A stretch of 64,000 bases of DNA from Nocardioides gilvus (GTDB taxonomy: Bacteria; Actinomycetota; Actinomycetes; Propionibacteriales; Nocardioidaceae). Shown piece by piece: positions 43,887 to 52,950 of this stretch. The notes under the pieces were generated by a model, which saw only the letters and a program-made list of their open reading frames with translations, was not told the DNA's origin and did no database searches. The stretch lies in assembly GCF_003194605.1 (NCBI RefSeq), contig NZ_QHKY01000006.1, forward strand, positions 179,911-243,910, written 5' to 3'. The position numbers and the translations under genes are program-made. Positions within the stretch are counted from its first letter, which is position 1. The number at the start of each line of letters is the position of its first letter.

Positions 43887-43923
43887 TGTTCGTCCCTACC
43901 GTGGCGTAACTTCCGGCCCCGTA

Positions 43924-43942
43924 GTTGTCTGATCACGACAAC
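43924..43942. promoter_or_regulatory. Inverted repeat GTTGTC-N7-GACAAC
   Basis: Perfect 6-bp arms (43924-43929, 43937-43942) around TGATCA, overlapping the AraC stop codon. Could be a lipase operator or an AraC terminator. Confidence 0.4.
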
Positions 43943-44961
43943 CTCTTGTCATATCGCGACTGCTTGGTGTCGTGCCTCACATGCCGCGGGGACTTGCCCC
44001 ACCATGCCTGCGCACGCCTCGAGAAGGTCGCGGCCTCCGCGTACCCAATCTGATGGGCCACCTGGGAGATGGGCATGGTGGTGCTCGTCAGCAGGCGCTT
44101 CGCGGTGTGGCGCCGCAGGTCGTCCAGCACCGCGGCAAAGCTGGTGTCGGCCCCTTCCAGGAGCCGCTGCAGGGTCCGGGGATGCATGCTGAGGCTGCTG
44201 GCGACCGCCCCGATGGTCAGTGGCGCGCGGCCCATCGAGGCCGCGAGCGCAGTGCGTACGACCTCCACCACGTCGGCGTTGGGTGCGCGCCGGTGACGGT
44301 TGAGCATCTGGACCGCCAGTCGTTGCAGCTCGTCGTCGCGGCTGCGGATCGGGATCCGCGCCAGGTTGCCGGTGACCCGCAGCATCGCGTGCGTCCGGTT
44401 CTCACGCACCGGTACGCCGAAGTGGGTCTCGTACGCCGCCAGGTCCGGCGCCCGGTGGGGCAGGTCGACGGTGCGCAGACCGTACGGGCCGCCGACCAGC
44501 TCGACGGCGACGCGGTGGGCGTAGCCCAGCACGAGTCCGGTGCCCTGGACCGCCGGCGTGCGTCGGGGGCCGACGTCGTACCTGACCTCGACGACCTCGC
44601 GGCTGGTGGTCGCAGTGTCGTGCGCGGCGAGACGCAGGCCCTCGGCGTGCACGAAGAGATGGTTCGTGAGATTGGTCAGTGCCTCGGCCAGGGTCGAGGA
44701 GTGCTGGATGGCCAGGCCGAGGGGCCCGAGCAGACTCAGGTCCTGACGGCGGCCGACCCGCAGACCGAAGTCGGGGCAGTCCAGCTCGCGCGCCGCGATC
44801 TCCAGCGCCTGGCCCACGTCGGCGTCGGAGAGGACCAGGTCGGACGAGTGGAGCGCCTCCGCCGGCAGCCCGGCGCTGACGGCGATGGCCTCGGGGTCAC
44901 CTCCGAGCTCGAGCACCGTGTCCCGGAAGCCGCGGATCGCGGCCGAACGCACCAGAGCCAT
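43933..44961 (-). CDS. AraC family regulator (arabinose-binding-like N-terminal domain)
   Basis: 342 residues from the ATG at 44959-44961; the open frame extends 12 codons further without a ribosome site. Residues ~10-190 are a PF12625-type effector domain (GFRDTVLELGGDPEAIAVSAGLPAEAL). The C-terminal ~95 residues hold both helix-turn-helices: LTIGAVASSLSMHPRTLQRLL and PISQVAHQIGYAEAATFSRRAQAWWGKSPRHVR. Members of this group regulate lipid or opine metabolism. It lies just upstream of the lipase gene on the same strand; both promoters carry GAGAC-N4-GTCTC, so autoregulation plus lipase control is likely. Confidence 0.88.
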   Translation of the reverse strand: MALVRSAAIRGFRDTVLELGGDPEAIAVSAGLPAEALHSSDLVLSDADVGQALEIAARELDCPDFGLRVGRRQDLSLLGPLGLAIQHSSTLAEALTNLTNHLFVHAEGLRLAAHDTATTSREVVEVRYDVGPRRTPAVQGTGLVLGYAHRVAVELVGGPYGLRTVDLPHRAPDLAAYETHFGVPVRENRTHAMLRVTGNLARIPIRSRDDELQRLAVQMLNRHRRAPNADVVEVVRTALAASMGRAPLTIGAVASSLSMHPRTLQRLLEGADTSFAAVLDDLRRHTAKRLLTSTTMPISQVAHQIGYAEAATFSRRAQAWWGKSPRHVRHDTKQSRYDKRLS

Positions 44962-45015
44962 GGGCGAAGGATCCGGTCTGTGCCGGCCCCCGGTCAAGCG
45001 GACCGGAGGCGATCT

Positions 45016-45029
45016 GAGACGGCTGTCTC
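45016..45029. promoter_or_regulatory. Palindrome GAGACGGCTGTCTC, operator copy 2
   Basis: CTGAGAC-GGCT-GTCTC is 54 bases upstream of the AraC start, in the region shared with the divergent YibE/F gene. Confidence 0.6.
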
Positions 45030-45138
45030 ACACACCGGGGGGTGGAGTCGGCGCGCAGCGATTCGCGCCTCCTCGGTATCGTCCGCACGCAGAAGCACGC
45101 GCCCTGCGCGGCCGGCCCCGACGAAGGAGCAACACGCC

Positions 45139-46290
45139 ATGGGCGGAGACCACAGCCACGCATCGGCCCCGGAGACCCTCCGGATGCGCCGGATCGCCCT
45201 GGCTGTGGTGGTGCCCCTGGCCGTCCTCACCCTGCTGGCGATGACGTGGTAGTGGCCCGAACCGATCGAACGGGTCGAGGGTTCAGGTGGACTCCCGCCG
45301 ACTCCCGGACAGATCCTCGCGATCAGTGCCGAGGAGTGTGAGACGGACCTCTCCGACGACGTCAACGGGTGTGGCACGGCGACGGTGCGCCTGGAGGTCG
45401 AGGGGGAGGAGTCGACCGAGGTCTCCGTGCAGCTGCCCAACGGGCCGGGTGCGCCTGCGGTGGACGAGGGTGACGACGTCTTGTTGCTGCACATGGAGAC
45501 TCCGGACGGAGTGACCTGGTCGGTCATCGACCACCAGCGTGGCACCCAGCTGTGGATCCTGGCGGGCGTCTTCGTGCTGGCCGTCGTTGCCTTCGGTCGC
45601 TGGCGCGGCGTCACCTCACTCCTCGGGCTGGCCCTGACCTTCGCCGTCCTGCTGTTCTTCGTCGTCCCGGGCATCCTGGGCGGGGAGTCGCCGCTGCTCA
45701 TTGCGCTGGTGGGGTCGTCCGCGATCGTGCTCAGCGTGCTCTACCTGACCCACGGCGTCTCGCTGGTGACGACGGTGGCAGTGCTCGGCACGCTCGCCAG
45801 CCTGGCCCTGACGGGAGTGCTGGCGTCCGTCACGGTCGAGGCGATGCATCTCACCGGAATCACCGACGACGTCTCCACCGTGGTCGGGATGGAGTTCGGG
45901 GTCAACATGCAAGGGCTGCTGCTGGCCGGCATCATGATCGGATCACTGGGCGTCCTGGACGACGTCACCGTGACCCAGTCGGCGACCGTCACCGAGATAG
46001 CGCGCGCCAACCCGGCGTACAGCCCTGCGCATCTGTACCGGGCAGGGAGTCGGGTGGGGCGCTCCCACATCGCCTCGGTGATCAACACGATCATCCTCGC
46101 CTACGCCGGTGCTACGCTGCCGTTGTTCGTGCTCATCGTCGCCAACAACGCGTCGTTGGGTGGAGTGGTCAGCGACCAGGTGATCGCCCAGGAGATCGTC
46201 CGCAGTGCAGTCGCCACAATCGGCCTGATCGCAGCCGTCCCGTTGACCACGGCGCTCGCCGCCATCGTCGCCCGTCACACCTCGCGTTGA
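45139..46290 (+). pseudogene. YibE/F family membrane protein, interrupted by in-frame TAG
   Basis: AAGGAG lies nine bases before the ATG at 45139, which opens MGGDHSHASAPETLRMRR, the His-rich start common in YibE/F proteins, then a membrane helix. Codon 38 is TAG (45250-45252) within TGG-TAG-TGG. The same frame continues to 46290 through a periplasmic-like region (EECETDLSDDVNGCGTATVRLEVE) and about seven membrane helices ending AIVARHTSR. One base change (TAG for TGG or CAG) explains it. The first possible internal restart is GTG at 45385, giving 301 residues with the domain but lacking the first helix. Sequencing error is possible. Confidence 0.75.
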
Positions 46291-46312
46291 GTCGGCCCAG
46301 TGCTTGATCGGT

Positions 46313-47062
46313 TCAGTCCGTGATCGGCTCCGAGATCCTCGCGACGGCGTCCAGGAGTTCATCGGCCCCCGCCGCGCCGCGGAGCGTCACCACACGGCCC
46401 AGTGAATCGACGGCGTGCACCGCCTCGGCCGCCGCAAGGACCTTGTCGTCGACGGGCGATTCGCGCGCATCGAGCAGCTCCGCCGCGCGTGACCAGACGA
46501 AGTGCGGCACGGCGCCGTCACCGGCGGGTGGACGGAGCCATGCCCCGGCCACCCGCAGCAGGAGCGGCCCGGCGGTGCTCTGGACCAGGTGACCGTCGGT
46601 GTTCCACCACAACCCCACGGTGTCGGTCTCGAGCGTCCGCAGGGCCTGGTCCTCCTCGAGCCCGGAGATCATGGGCAGCCCGGTCACGGGCGAGTGCGCG
46701 TCGAGGGACCAGGGGAGACGTACGCCGCTCGCGCGTCGCCACTGCTGCTGTGGCAACGGCACGGACCGGATCACCGTGGTCTGGGCGCCGGCCGGGCCGC
46801 GGAACTGGTGCCGCCACCCGCCGACGATCTCGATCGCGCCTGCGCCGGAGGCAGCGCTGCGCCACGGTGCCTCGTCCCAGGTCGCATCGAAGAGCTCCGC
46901 GATCCGGACGGCCTGTTGTCGAGCAGCGGCCAGCGCCGCGGGGCGTACGGGGCCGGCCGGTGTGACGACGCGGAAACCGCACCCGAGGAAGGCAGCCGCG
47001 TGGCGGCCCCACTCGTTGTCGGTGAGCACGGTCTCGACCCCGTCGACCCAGGCGCGGGGCAC
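46313..47062 (-). CDS. Class IV aminotransferase/ADC-lyase-like protein lacking the PLP lysine
   Basis: 249 residues from GTG, four bases after the MurD-like stop. By eye it follows the fold-type IV pattern: PRAWVDGVE at the start and VHAVDSLGRVVTLRGAAG near the end. Where D-amino-acid aminotransferase and aminodeoxychorismate lyase have DIK-S or HKT, this protein has LDAHSPVTGLP, so the Schiff-base lysine seems replaced by histidine, and the usual TEGSSSN reads VQSTAGP. It may be a non-catalytic relative or have changed chemistry. Its place in the murL-murD operon suggests a role around the glutamate step. Confidence 0.55.
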   Translation of the reverse strand: MPRAWVDGVETVLTDNEWGRHAAAFLGCGFRVVTPAGPVRPAALAAARQQAVRIAELFDATWDEAPWRSAASGAGAIEIVGGWRHQFRGPAGAQTTVIRSVPLPQQQWRRASGVRLPWSLDAHSPVTGLPMISGLEEDQALRTLETDTVGLWWNTDGHLVQSTAGPLLLRVAGAWLRPPAGDGAVPHFVWSRAAELLDARESPVDDKVLAAAEAVHAVDSLGRVVTLRGAAGADELLDAVARISEPITD

Positions 47063-47066
47063 GGTC

Positions 47067-48401
47067 TCAGCTCTCTGCAGGAGGCGAGTCGGTGCCGAGC
47101 GCAGCGGCCCGGAAGGCAGCCGAACGCTCCTCGAAGTTGGCGAACTCGTCGTAGCTGGGCGCGCCGGGGGAGAGGAGGACGATGTCGGCCCGGTTCTCGC
47201 GCGCACGGGCCCACGCCACACACGCGCCGAACGAGGTGAAGAGTCGGGCACGGAGGCCCGAGGCCTCGCAGGCCGGCGCGAGGCGGGCGCCGGTGGGACC
47301 GACCAGCAGCAGCTCGACGTCTTCCCGGGCGCTCACGGTCTCGAGCAGGACGTCGTAGGTGAGCCCGCGGTCCTCCCCACCCACGATCACGGCAATGCAG
47401 CGGTCGGGCTGCGGCGCCAAGGACGACAGGGACGCCACGACGGCCTCGGGTGCGGTGGCCAGACTGTCGTCGAGCCAGGTGCGCCCGTCGTCCGACGGCA
47501 CCGGCTCCATGCGGTGCGGCAGTGGCGCGAAGGAGGAGAGGGCCTCGACCAGTGCCTCCGGAGGAGGTCCGAGGAGGCCGGCGAGACGCAGCGCCAGCGC
47601 GATGTTGTGGGCGTGGTGACGACCCGGCAGGGGCAGGTCGCCCGCTTCGATCCGAGGACCGTCCGGCCACACGATCGCGCCGTCGGGAGCGACGTGCACG
47701 CCGTCCTCGTCGGTGAGGAGGAGCCGGGTCCCCGGGGAGAGGCGTTCGCTGACCCGTCGAATGACTTCGTCAGCCTCGGCAGGCACCACCACGGTCTCTG
47801 GTCCGTGCGCGACCGCGTTCAACTTGTCGGAGTAGTAGCTCTCCAGCGAACCGTGCCAGGTCAGGTGCTCCGGGAAGAGCGACGTGACCGCGACGATGCG
47901 TGGCGAGCGCGTCAGCGACTGGGCCTGGTAGCTGGACAGCTCCATCACCACGACCTGCGCCGGCGGGTCGGACTCGGCCAGCACGCTGGTGCCGATGTTG
48001 CCGCGGAGGCTGGAGCGGACACCGGTGCGCAGCAACAGGTGGTGCAGCAGGCTGGCCGTGGTGCTCTTGCCCTTGGTGCCGGTGATCGCGACCACGCGGT
48101 GGGCGTTGTCGCTGAGCCAGAGGTCGGTGAGGCTGGTGATGGCCACACCTGCCTCGACGAGGGCGCGGTGGAGGTCGTGGGTGACCGGTACGCCGGGTGA
48201 CTTGATGACGACGTCGGCGGTGAGCAGCGCGGTGCTCCCGTCCGCCCCGTAGACCACCCCCGGCGAGTCACCCCGGGGGAGGTCAGGCTCCGCGACGACG
48301 ACCTCCACGCCGAGTCCTCGTACGTACTCGGTCACCGACGTGCCCTCACGGCCTTGGCCCCAGACCGCGACGCGGCGCCCGACCAGGTCAGAGAATCTCA
48401 C
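47067..48401 (-). CDS. murD2: MurD-like ligase of the MurL pathway
   Basis: 444 residues from GTG (overlaps the murL end by 14 bases). Mur ligase domains: N-terminal GRRVAVWGQGREGTSVTEYV, central P-loop AITGTKGKSTTASLLHHLL near residue 115, ELSSYQAQSL, FPEHLTWHGSLESYYSDKLN with the likely carbamylated lysine, then the C-terminal domain with IAVIVGGEDRGLTYDVLLE. Next to MurL it is expected to add L-glutamate to UDP-MurNAc-L-Ala, as the MurD2/MurL pair in Xanthomonas; specificity for L- versus D-Glu cannot be read from the sequence. Confidence 0.82.
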   Translation of the reverse strand: MRFSDLVGRRVAVWGQGREGTSVTEYVRGLGVEVVVAEPDLPRGDSPGVVYGADGSTALLTADVVIKSPGVPVTHDLHRALVEAGVAITSLTDLWLSDNAHRVVAITGTKGKSTTASLLHHLLLRTGVRSSLRGNIGTSVLAESDPPAQVVVMELSSYQAQSLTRSPRIVAVTSLFPEHLTWHGSLESYYSDKLNAVAHGPETVVVPAEADEVIRRVSERLSPGTRLLLTDEDGVHVAPDGAIVWPDGPRIEAGDLPLPGRHHAHNIALALRLAGLLGPPPEALVEALSSFAPLPHRMEPVPSDDGRTWLDDSLATAPEAVVASLSSLAPQPDRCIAVIVGGEDRGLTYDVLLETVSAREDVELLLVGPTGARLAPACEASGLRARLFTSFGACVAWARARENRADIVLLSPGAPSYDEFANFEERSAAFRAAALGTDSPPAES

Positions 48402-49746
48402 GGACTGCCTTCTCGTAGCTGGGCGGCAGCAGGTGGTCGTCGCTGGGTGCGAAGGCTGCGACCACCTCGGCCTCGGGGAGGAAGGCACCGCGGATCTGGG
48501 GAAGTTGCAGGAACGGGTGGTCGGCCCAGTCGGGGTCGACGCTGATCAGGGTGAGGGCCGCGCGGCACTCGTCCGGCTCGCCGACGCACTCGAACGGCTT
48601 CATCCGTCCGTCCACGTTGAGCAGCTCGAGGAAGCCCTCCAGCTGCGTGGGGTCGGCGAAGAGGTCGCGGCCGCGGAAGATCGCCAACAACTCGTCGCGG
48701 GAGACGAAGGGGGCCAGCAGCAGGAAGACGAAGTGGCACTTGGGGCACTCCCCGCACCAGAGGCGTCGCTTCGACTCGTCGAGGTGAAAGGCCCGGTTGC
48801 AGCTGGTGAAGACGCAGTGGTACTCCCGCAGCTGGCCGAAGCGGCGCATGATCGCCAACTCGGTCAGCGGGCGCAGGAAGGAGAAGTAGCGCACCGGCAC
48901 CGAGGTGATCGCCTCGCTCAGCAGCCGCTCGAAGCCGAGACCCTTGGACCACTGGTGGTTGACCTCGATGCCTTCCCAGGCCACGTTGCCGAACGACGAG
49001 GAAGCCTCGTTGCTGAAGACCACCGCGTCGTGTCCGTTGCGCACCGCGGTGAGGCATCCGATCAGGGAGTTGATCGCTGTCACGGGCACGTGGCCGTTGA
49101 GCGCACCGGCAGCGTTCAGCTCGAAGAGCAGCGGATCGATCCTGCGGCGTGCGACCAGCAACGGCAGGGCGGCGGCCTCTGCGGTGGCCTCGATCGGGGC
49201 GTAGGAGTTGACCGAGAAGAGGCTGACCTCGACCGGCATCCGTCGCAGCGACTCGATGGTGACGATCGAGTCCTTGCCACCGCCGACGGCGACCAACGGC
49301 CGTACGGGGTCCGGTGACGGGCCGCGGCGGGCGACGTCGCTCTCGACCTCGGGCAGGAGTGGGGCCTCGATCGTGGGGCGCAACGCGGACGCGACGTCGT
49401 TGCGGAACGCGAACTCGCCCAGGCCGTTGCGGATCACCTCCTCGAGGAAGGTGCGTTCGGTCTGCGTCAGTCCGCCGGGCACCGAGTACGTGGTGGGGAT
49501 GCAGGTCTTGTAGTAGCTCAGGCTGGCAGCCAGCGCCAGCAGGCGGACGAGAGTGTCCGGCAGTGGCGGAGGTGCCGAGGCCGAACGCTCGCCCGGAATC
49601 GTGATCCGCTCGGTGAACTCCACCTGCTCGTCACCGGCTCGGGAGTTGATCCGGTAGTGGAGGGCGATCTCGCCGGCGGGGCCGACGGTGGGTTCGAGGA
49701 CCTCGAAGGCGAGGGATTCTCGTGGGGCCGTCAGCAGCGAATGCAT
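48388..49746 (-). CDS. murL: UDP-MurNAc-L-Ala-L-Glu epimerase (MurL)
   Basis: 452 residues from the ATG at 49744-49746 (GAGG four bases upstream; ATG at 49758 is an alternative). The ATP-pyrophosphatase-like loop PLVAVGGGKDSIVTIE near residue 155 and a cysteine cluster TSCNRAFHLDESKRRLWCGECPKC near 322 match MurL. MurL epimerises the terminal L-Glu of the nucleotide dipeptide to D-Glu with ATP and Mg, replacing glutamate racemase as the D-Glu source for peptidoglycan. It leads an operon with the MurD-like ligase and the class IV-like protein, and is divergent from the MaoC gene. Confidence 0.88.
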   Translation of the reverse strand: MHSLLTAPRESLAFEVLEPTVGPAGEIALHYRINSRAGDEQVEFTERITIPGERSASAPPPLPDTLVRLLALAASLSYYKTCIPTTYSVPGGLTQTERTFLEEVIRNGLGEFAFRNDVASALRPTIEAPLLPEVESDVARRGPSPDPVRPLVAVGGGKDSIVTIESLRRMPVEVSLFSVNSYAPIEATAEAAALPLLVARRRIDPLLFELNAAGALNGHVPVTAINSLIGCLTAVRNGHDAVVFSNEASSSFGNVAWEGIEVNHQWSKGLGFERLLSEAITSVPVRYFSFLRPLTELAIMRRFGQLREYHCVFTSCNRAFHLDESKRRLWCGECPKCHFVFLLLAPFVSRDELLAIFRGRDLFADPTQLEGFLELLNVDGRMKPFECVGEPDECRAALTLISVDPDWADHPFLQLPQIRGAFLPEAEVVAAFAPSDDHLLPPSYEKAVREIL

Positions 49747-49882
49747 GGGCCTCAGCATACTGACCGACGGAGACAGTCCGAGCGTCGCGAACCGCTTCGC
49801 ACCCTGCCCGCACCCTGCCCGCACAGTGGGACATCGGACGTGCCCGCGATCGTCGTCGGACCCCTTGGGCACAATGTGGGCC

Positions 49883-50917
49883 ATGGCCAAGACCAACGCA
49901 GGCAATTTCTTCGAGGACTTCACCATCGGGCAGGTGATCGAGCACGCGACCCCGCGCACGGTGACCGAGGGCGACCGAGCGCTCTACGGCGCCCTCTACC
50001 CGACCCGTTTCGCACTGCCCTCCTCGGCCGAGTTCGCGGCGTCGGTGGGCCTGCGCAACGCTCCCGTCGAGGAGCTCATCGCCTTCCACATCGGCTTCGG
50101 CAAGACCGTGCCTGACATCTCCCTGAACGCGGTGGCCAACCTCGGCTACGCCGAGTGCCGCTTCCATGAGCCCGTGGTTGCGGGCGACACCTTGACCACG
50201 CGCTCGGAGGTCATCGGTCTGAAGCAGAACTCCAACGGCAAGTCCGGTGTCGTCTACGTCCGCTCCACCGCCTCCAACCAGCGCGGCGAGGTGGCGCTCG
50301 AGTGGGCCCGCTGGGTGATGGTGCACAAGCGTGACGTCGGCTCCGCCGCCCCCGAGACCGTCCTGCCCGACCTCGCCAAGGTGGTCGCGGTCGGCGACCT
50401 GGTGATCCCCGAGGGCCTCGACTTCACCGAGTACGACTTCACCGCGGCCGGTGAGCCACACCGGTTCGACGACTACGCAGTCGGCGAGAAGATCGACCAC
50501 GTCGACGGTGTCACGCTCAGCGAGTCCGAGCACATGATGGCCACCCGTCTGTGGCAGAACACCGCCAAGGTGCACTTCAACGAGCAGGCCCGTCCCGACG
50601 GCAAGCGCCTCATCTACGGCGGCCACATCATCTCCATGGCACGTGCCCTCTCCTTCAACGGCCTGGCCAACGCGCAACTCGTCTCGGCGATCAACGGCGG
50701 CGCGCACACCTCTCCGGCCTTCGCGGGCGACACCGTGTACGCCTGGTCAGAGGTCCTGGACAAGGCCGAGACCGCGGCTCCCGGCGTCGGGGCGCTGCGT
50801 CTGCGGCTGGTTGCGACCCGCAACCGCGACGAGTCCATGACGTTGCGTGGCGAGGACGGCAAGTACGCCGACGGGGTCCTGCTCGACCTGGACTACTGGG
50901 CCTTCGTCCCGCGCTGA
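49883..50917 (+). CDS. Double hotdog MaoC-like hydratase (mesaconyl-CoA hydratase type)
   Basis: 344 residues from the ATG; no strong ribosome site. Two hotdog domains: the first from FFEDFTIGQVIEHATPRTVTEGDRALYGALYP, the second from HRFDDYAVGEKIDHVDGVTLSESEHMMATRLWQNTAKVHFNEQA, with RLIYGGHIISMA. The architecture and length match the mesaconyl-CoA/beta-methylmalyl-CoA dehydratase group (ethylmalonyl-CoA or 3-hydroxypropionate pathways). No other pathway gene is in the window, so the reaction is inferred from family. Confidence 0.8.
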   Translation: MAKTNAGNFFEDFTIGQVIEHATPRTVTEGDRALYGALYPTRFALPSSAEFAASVGLRNAPVEELIAFHIGFGKTVPDISLNAVANLGYAECRFHEPVVAGDTLTTRSEVIGLKQNSNGKSGVVYVRSTASNQRGEVALEWARWVMVHKRDVGSAAPETVLPDLAKVVAVGDLVIPEGLDFTEYDFTAAGEPHRFDDYAVGEKIDHVDGVTLSESEHMMATRLWQNTAKVHFNEQARPDGKRLIYGGHIISMARALSFNGLANAQLVSAINGGAHTSPAFAGDTVYAWSEVLDKAETAAPGVGALRLRLVATRNRDESMTLRGEDGKYADGVLLDLDYWAFVPR

Positions 50918-50945
50918 TCATCCCCCGAAGACGAGGAGCCGAGCC

Positions 50946-51308
50946 GTGACCACTGGGGCTGAGTGGAAGGACATGTTCCACGCTGCCATCGAGGGCGACC
51001 TCGAGATGGTTCGTTTCCAGCTCGACTGCGGGGTCGACGTCGACTACGCCCATCCCGAGATGCAGTCGACTGCGCTGGTCGAGGCATGTCTGGCAGGCCA
51101 CCGGGAGATCGCCCACCTGCTCCTTGATCGCGGCGCCGATCCCATGTTGGCCTCCGACATGGAGGAGTGCACCCCGGTCGAGGCCGCGCACCGCAGCGGT
51201 CTGGACGACGTGGTGCTGCGCCTGCGTTCCCTCGGCGCCCAGGAACCTGCGCAGCTGGCTCCACGACGACGTGGCCGGCTGCGTCGTCTGCTCGGGGGCC
51301 GCGGATGA
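50946..51308 (+). CDS. Small ankyrin-repeat protein
   Basis: 120 residues from GTG with GAGGAG eight bases upstream. About three ankyrin repeats: AAIEGDLEMVRFQLDCGVDVDYA, LVEACLAGHREIAHLLLDRGADPML and CTPVEAAHRSGLDDVVLRLRSLGA, then a basic tail RRRGRLRRLLGGRG. Probably a protein-protein adaptor. It follows the MaoC gene by 28 bases and may be cotranscribed with it. The basic tail could contact nucleic acid or membrane. Confidence 0.75.
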   Translation: MTTGAEWKDMFHAAIEGDLEMVRFQLDCGVDVDYAHPEMQSTALVEACLAGHREIAHLLLDRGADPMLASDMEECTPVEAAHRSGLDDVVLRLRSLGAQEPAQLAPRRRGRLRRLLGGRG

Positions 51309-51387
51309 GCGTGCGACCGAGCTGTGGCGTGTCCGTCCCGTGGCCCCGGTGCGGCAGCGGGGACACTCGCCTGTTTGCATTGGCCCC

Positions 51388-51681
51388 ATGACCGACGAGA
51401 ACGCGCTCGCCGAGCTGGACCGTCTGCGCTCGAGCATCGACAACCTGGACGCCGCGCTGGTGCACCTGCTGGCCGAGCGTTTCAAGTGCACCCAGCGGGT
51501 GGGTGAGTTGAAGGCGACAGCCCACATGCCTCCTGCTGACCCGGCGCGCGAGGAGTACCAGATCAAGCGCCTGCGGGGTCTGGCGGAGTCGTCGGGTCTC
51601 GACCCGCAGTTCGCCGAGAAGTTCCTGGCGCTGATCATCGAGCAGGTCATCCGCAACCACGTCGCTCTCCGGGAGAAGTGA
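51388..51681 (+). CDS. Chorismate mutase, AroQ type
   Basis: 97 residues; no ribosome site is visible before the ATG. All-helical AroQ pattern: ELDRLRSSIDNLDAALVHLLAERFKCTQRVGELKA with the R, the L-I-D-L-L-xR pattern and K expected for chorismate binding, then REEYQIKRLRGLAESSGLDPQFAEKFLALIIEQVIRNH. Converts chorismate to prephenate for Phe and Tyr. The C-terminal SSGLDPQFAEKF variant resembles small actinobacterial mutases that may be activated by DAHP synthase. Confidence 0.88.
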   Translation: MTDENALAELDRLRSSIDNLDAALVHLLAERFKCTQRVGELKATAHMPPADPAREEYQIKRLRGLAESSGLDPQFAEKFLALIIEQVIRNHVALREK

Positions 51682-51779
51682 GGGCCGAGGGCGGCGTTGC
51701 TCGCGCCCCTCGTAGTTCCTCGGCACAGAGGCGTTCGCCATGGGTTTAGGTCTTGGGACCTGCGTGGTAGAGAAAGTGT

Positions 51780-52931
51780 GTGCCACCTCACACTTCTGAC
51801 GTCGCCAGCGCCTACGCGCACGATGACGCCCTGAAGGGCGTGCTCCTGGAAGCGCTGCTGCACGACACGACCCTGGCCGTCGCCGCGAGCGATGCCGCCG
51901 GGACGGTCACCATGATGAGCCCTGGTCTCGAGGCGTTGGTGAACAGCGACTTCGCTCCGGTGGCTGCCGAACAAATCCCTGAGCACTTTCGGGTCTACAC
52001 CGAGGACGGTTCCCGGTTGTTGTCCCCCGAAGAAGAACCGGTCAACCGGGCTCGCAGCGGCGAGTCCTTTCGCGGTGCAGTGATGTCGCTGCGCACCCAC
52101 GACGACCACTTCATCCACCTGCGTTGCAGCGGAGCGCCGTTACGCGCCCCCGGCGGTGAAATCCTGGGTGGGATCGTGCTCTTCGACGACATCACCGCCG
52201 AACGCGCGGTGCTGCGGGAGCAGGCGGCCCTGCGTGATCGACTGGTCGAGACCGTGAACCACCAACTGCGCACCCCCCTGACCAGCCTGCTCGGTCATGC
52301 GGAGCTGCTGGAGGATCTTCTTCCCGGCCTGCCGGCATGGGCGGCACGCTCGCTCACTGCGGTGATCCGTTCGGGACGCCACCTCGACGACCTCGTACGT
52401 GCGGTCTCGGACCTCGTCGACCTCGATGCGGCGCAGCACCTCAAGTGTGAGTCGGTGGACGTGGGTGCGCTCGTCTCGGGTTGCGTCGAGCGCTCGAGCC
52501 AGCTGGCAGCAGCGCACGGGGTGGACGTCTCGCTGAGCGCTCCCGCCGAGGTCCCCGCCGAGCTGGACGGCAAGAGGTTTGCTGCGGCGGTGAGCGCCCT
52601 GGTCACCAACGCTGTCGAGTTCTCACCCTCGGGCAGCGAGGTGGAGATCGAGGTCTCAGCTCCCGCCGGCCACGTCCGTGTCGAGATCGCCGACGCCGGA
52701 CCGGGGATCTCGCCCTTAGAACGACAGCGTCTTCTGCTCCCGTTCGAGCGGGGGAGCAGCTCCCTCACGGCGCCCACGGGGCGCGGTCTGGGTCTCGCGG
52801 TGGCGCATGCGGTGGCGGTCGCCCACCGCGGCACGATCGAGTTCGAGGACAACGCCCCGACCGGGCTGCGGGTCCGGGTCGAGGTCCCGCGGGTCTGCGC
52901 GACGACGGGTGGCTCCGACCCACGTCGGTGA
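51780..52931 (+). CDS. PAS-domain sensor histidine kinase (orphan)
   Basis: 383 residues from GTG, poor ribosome site. N-terminal PAS-like domain (TLAVAASDAAGTVTMMSPGLEAL through GGEILGGIVLFDDITAERAVL), dimerisation box with phospho-acceptor histidine in VETVNHQLRTPLTSLLGHAE (~residue 161), then the ATPase domain: N box LVTNAVEFSPSG, G1 IADAGPGIS, G2 GRGLGLAVAHAV. No membrane helix, so it is probably cytoplasmic. No response regulator gene is adjacent. It converges on the patatin gene. Confidence 0.9.
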   Translation: MPPHTSDVASAYAHDDALKGVLLEALLHDTTLAVAASDAAGTVTMMSPGLEALVNSDFAPVAAEQIPEHFRVYTEDGSRLLSPEEEPVNRARSGESFRGAVMSLRTHDDHFIHLRCSGAPLRAPGGEILGGIVLFDDITAERAVLREQAALRDRLVETVNHQLRTPLTSLLGHAELLEDLLPGLPAWAARSLTAVIRSGRHLDDLVRAVSDLVDLDAAQHLKCESVDVGALVSGCVERSSQLAAAHGVDVSLSAPAEVPAELDGKRFAAAVSALVTNAVEFSPSGSEVEIEVSAPAGHVRVEIADAGPGISPLERQRLLLPFERGSSSLTAPTGRGLGLAVAHAVAVAHRGTIEFEDNAPTGLRVRVEVPRVCATTGGSDPRR

Positions 52932-52950
52932 CGTGCTCATCGCCCGACGC

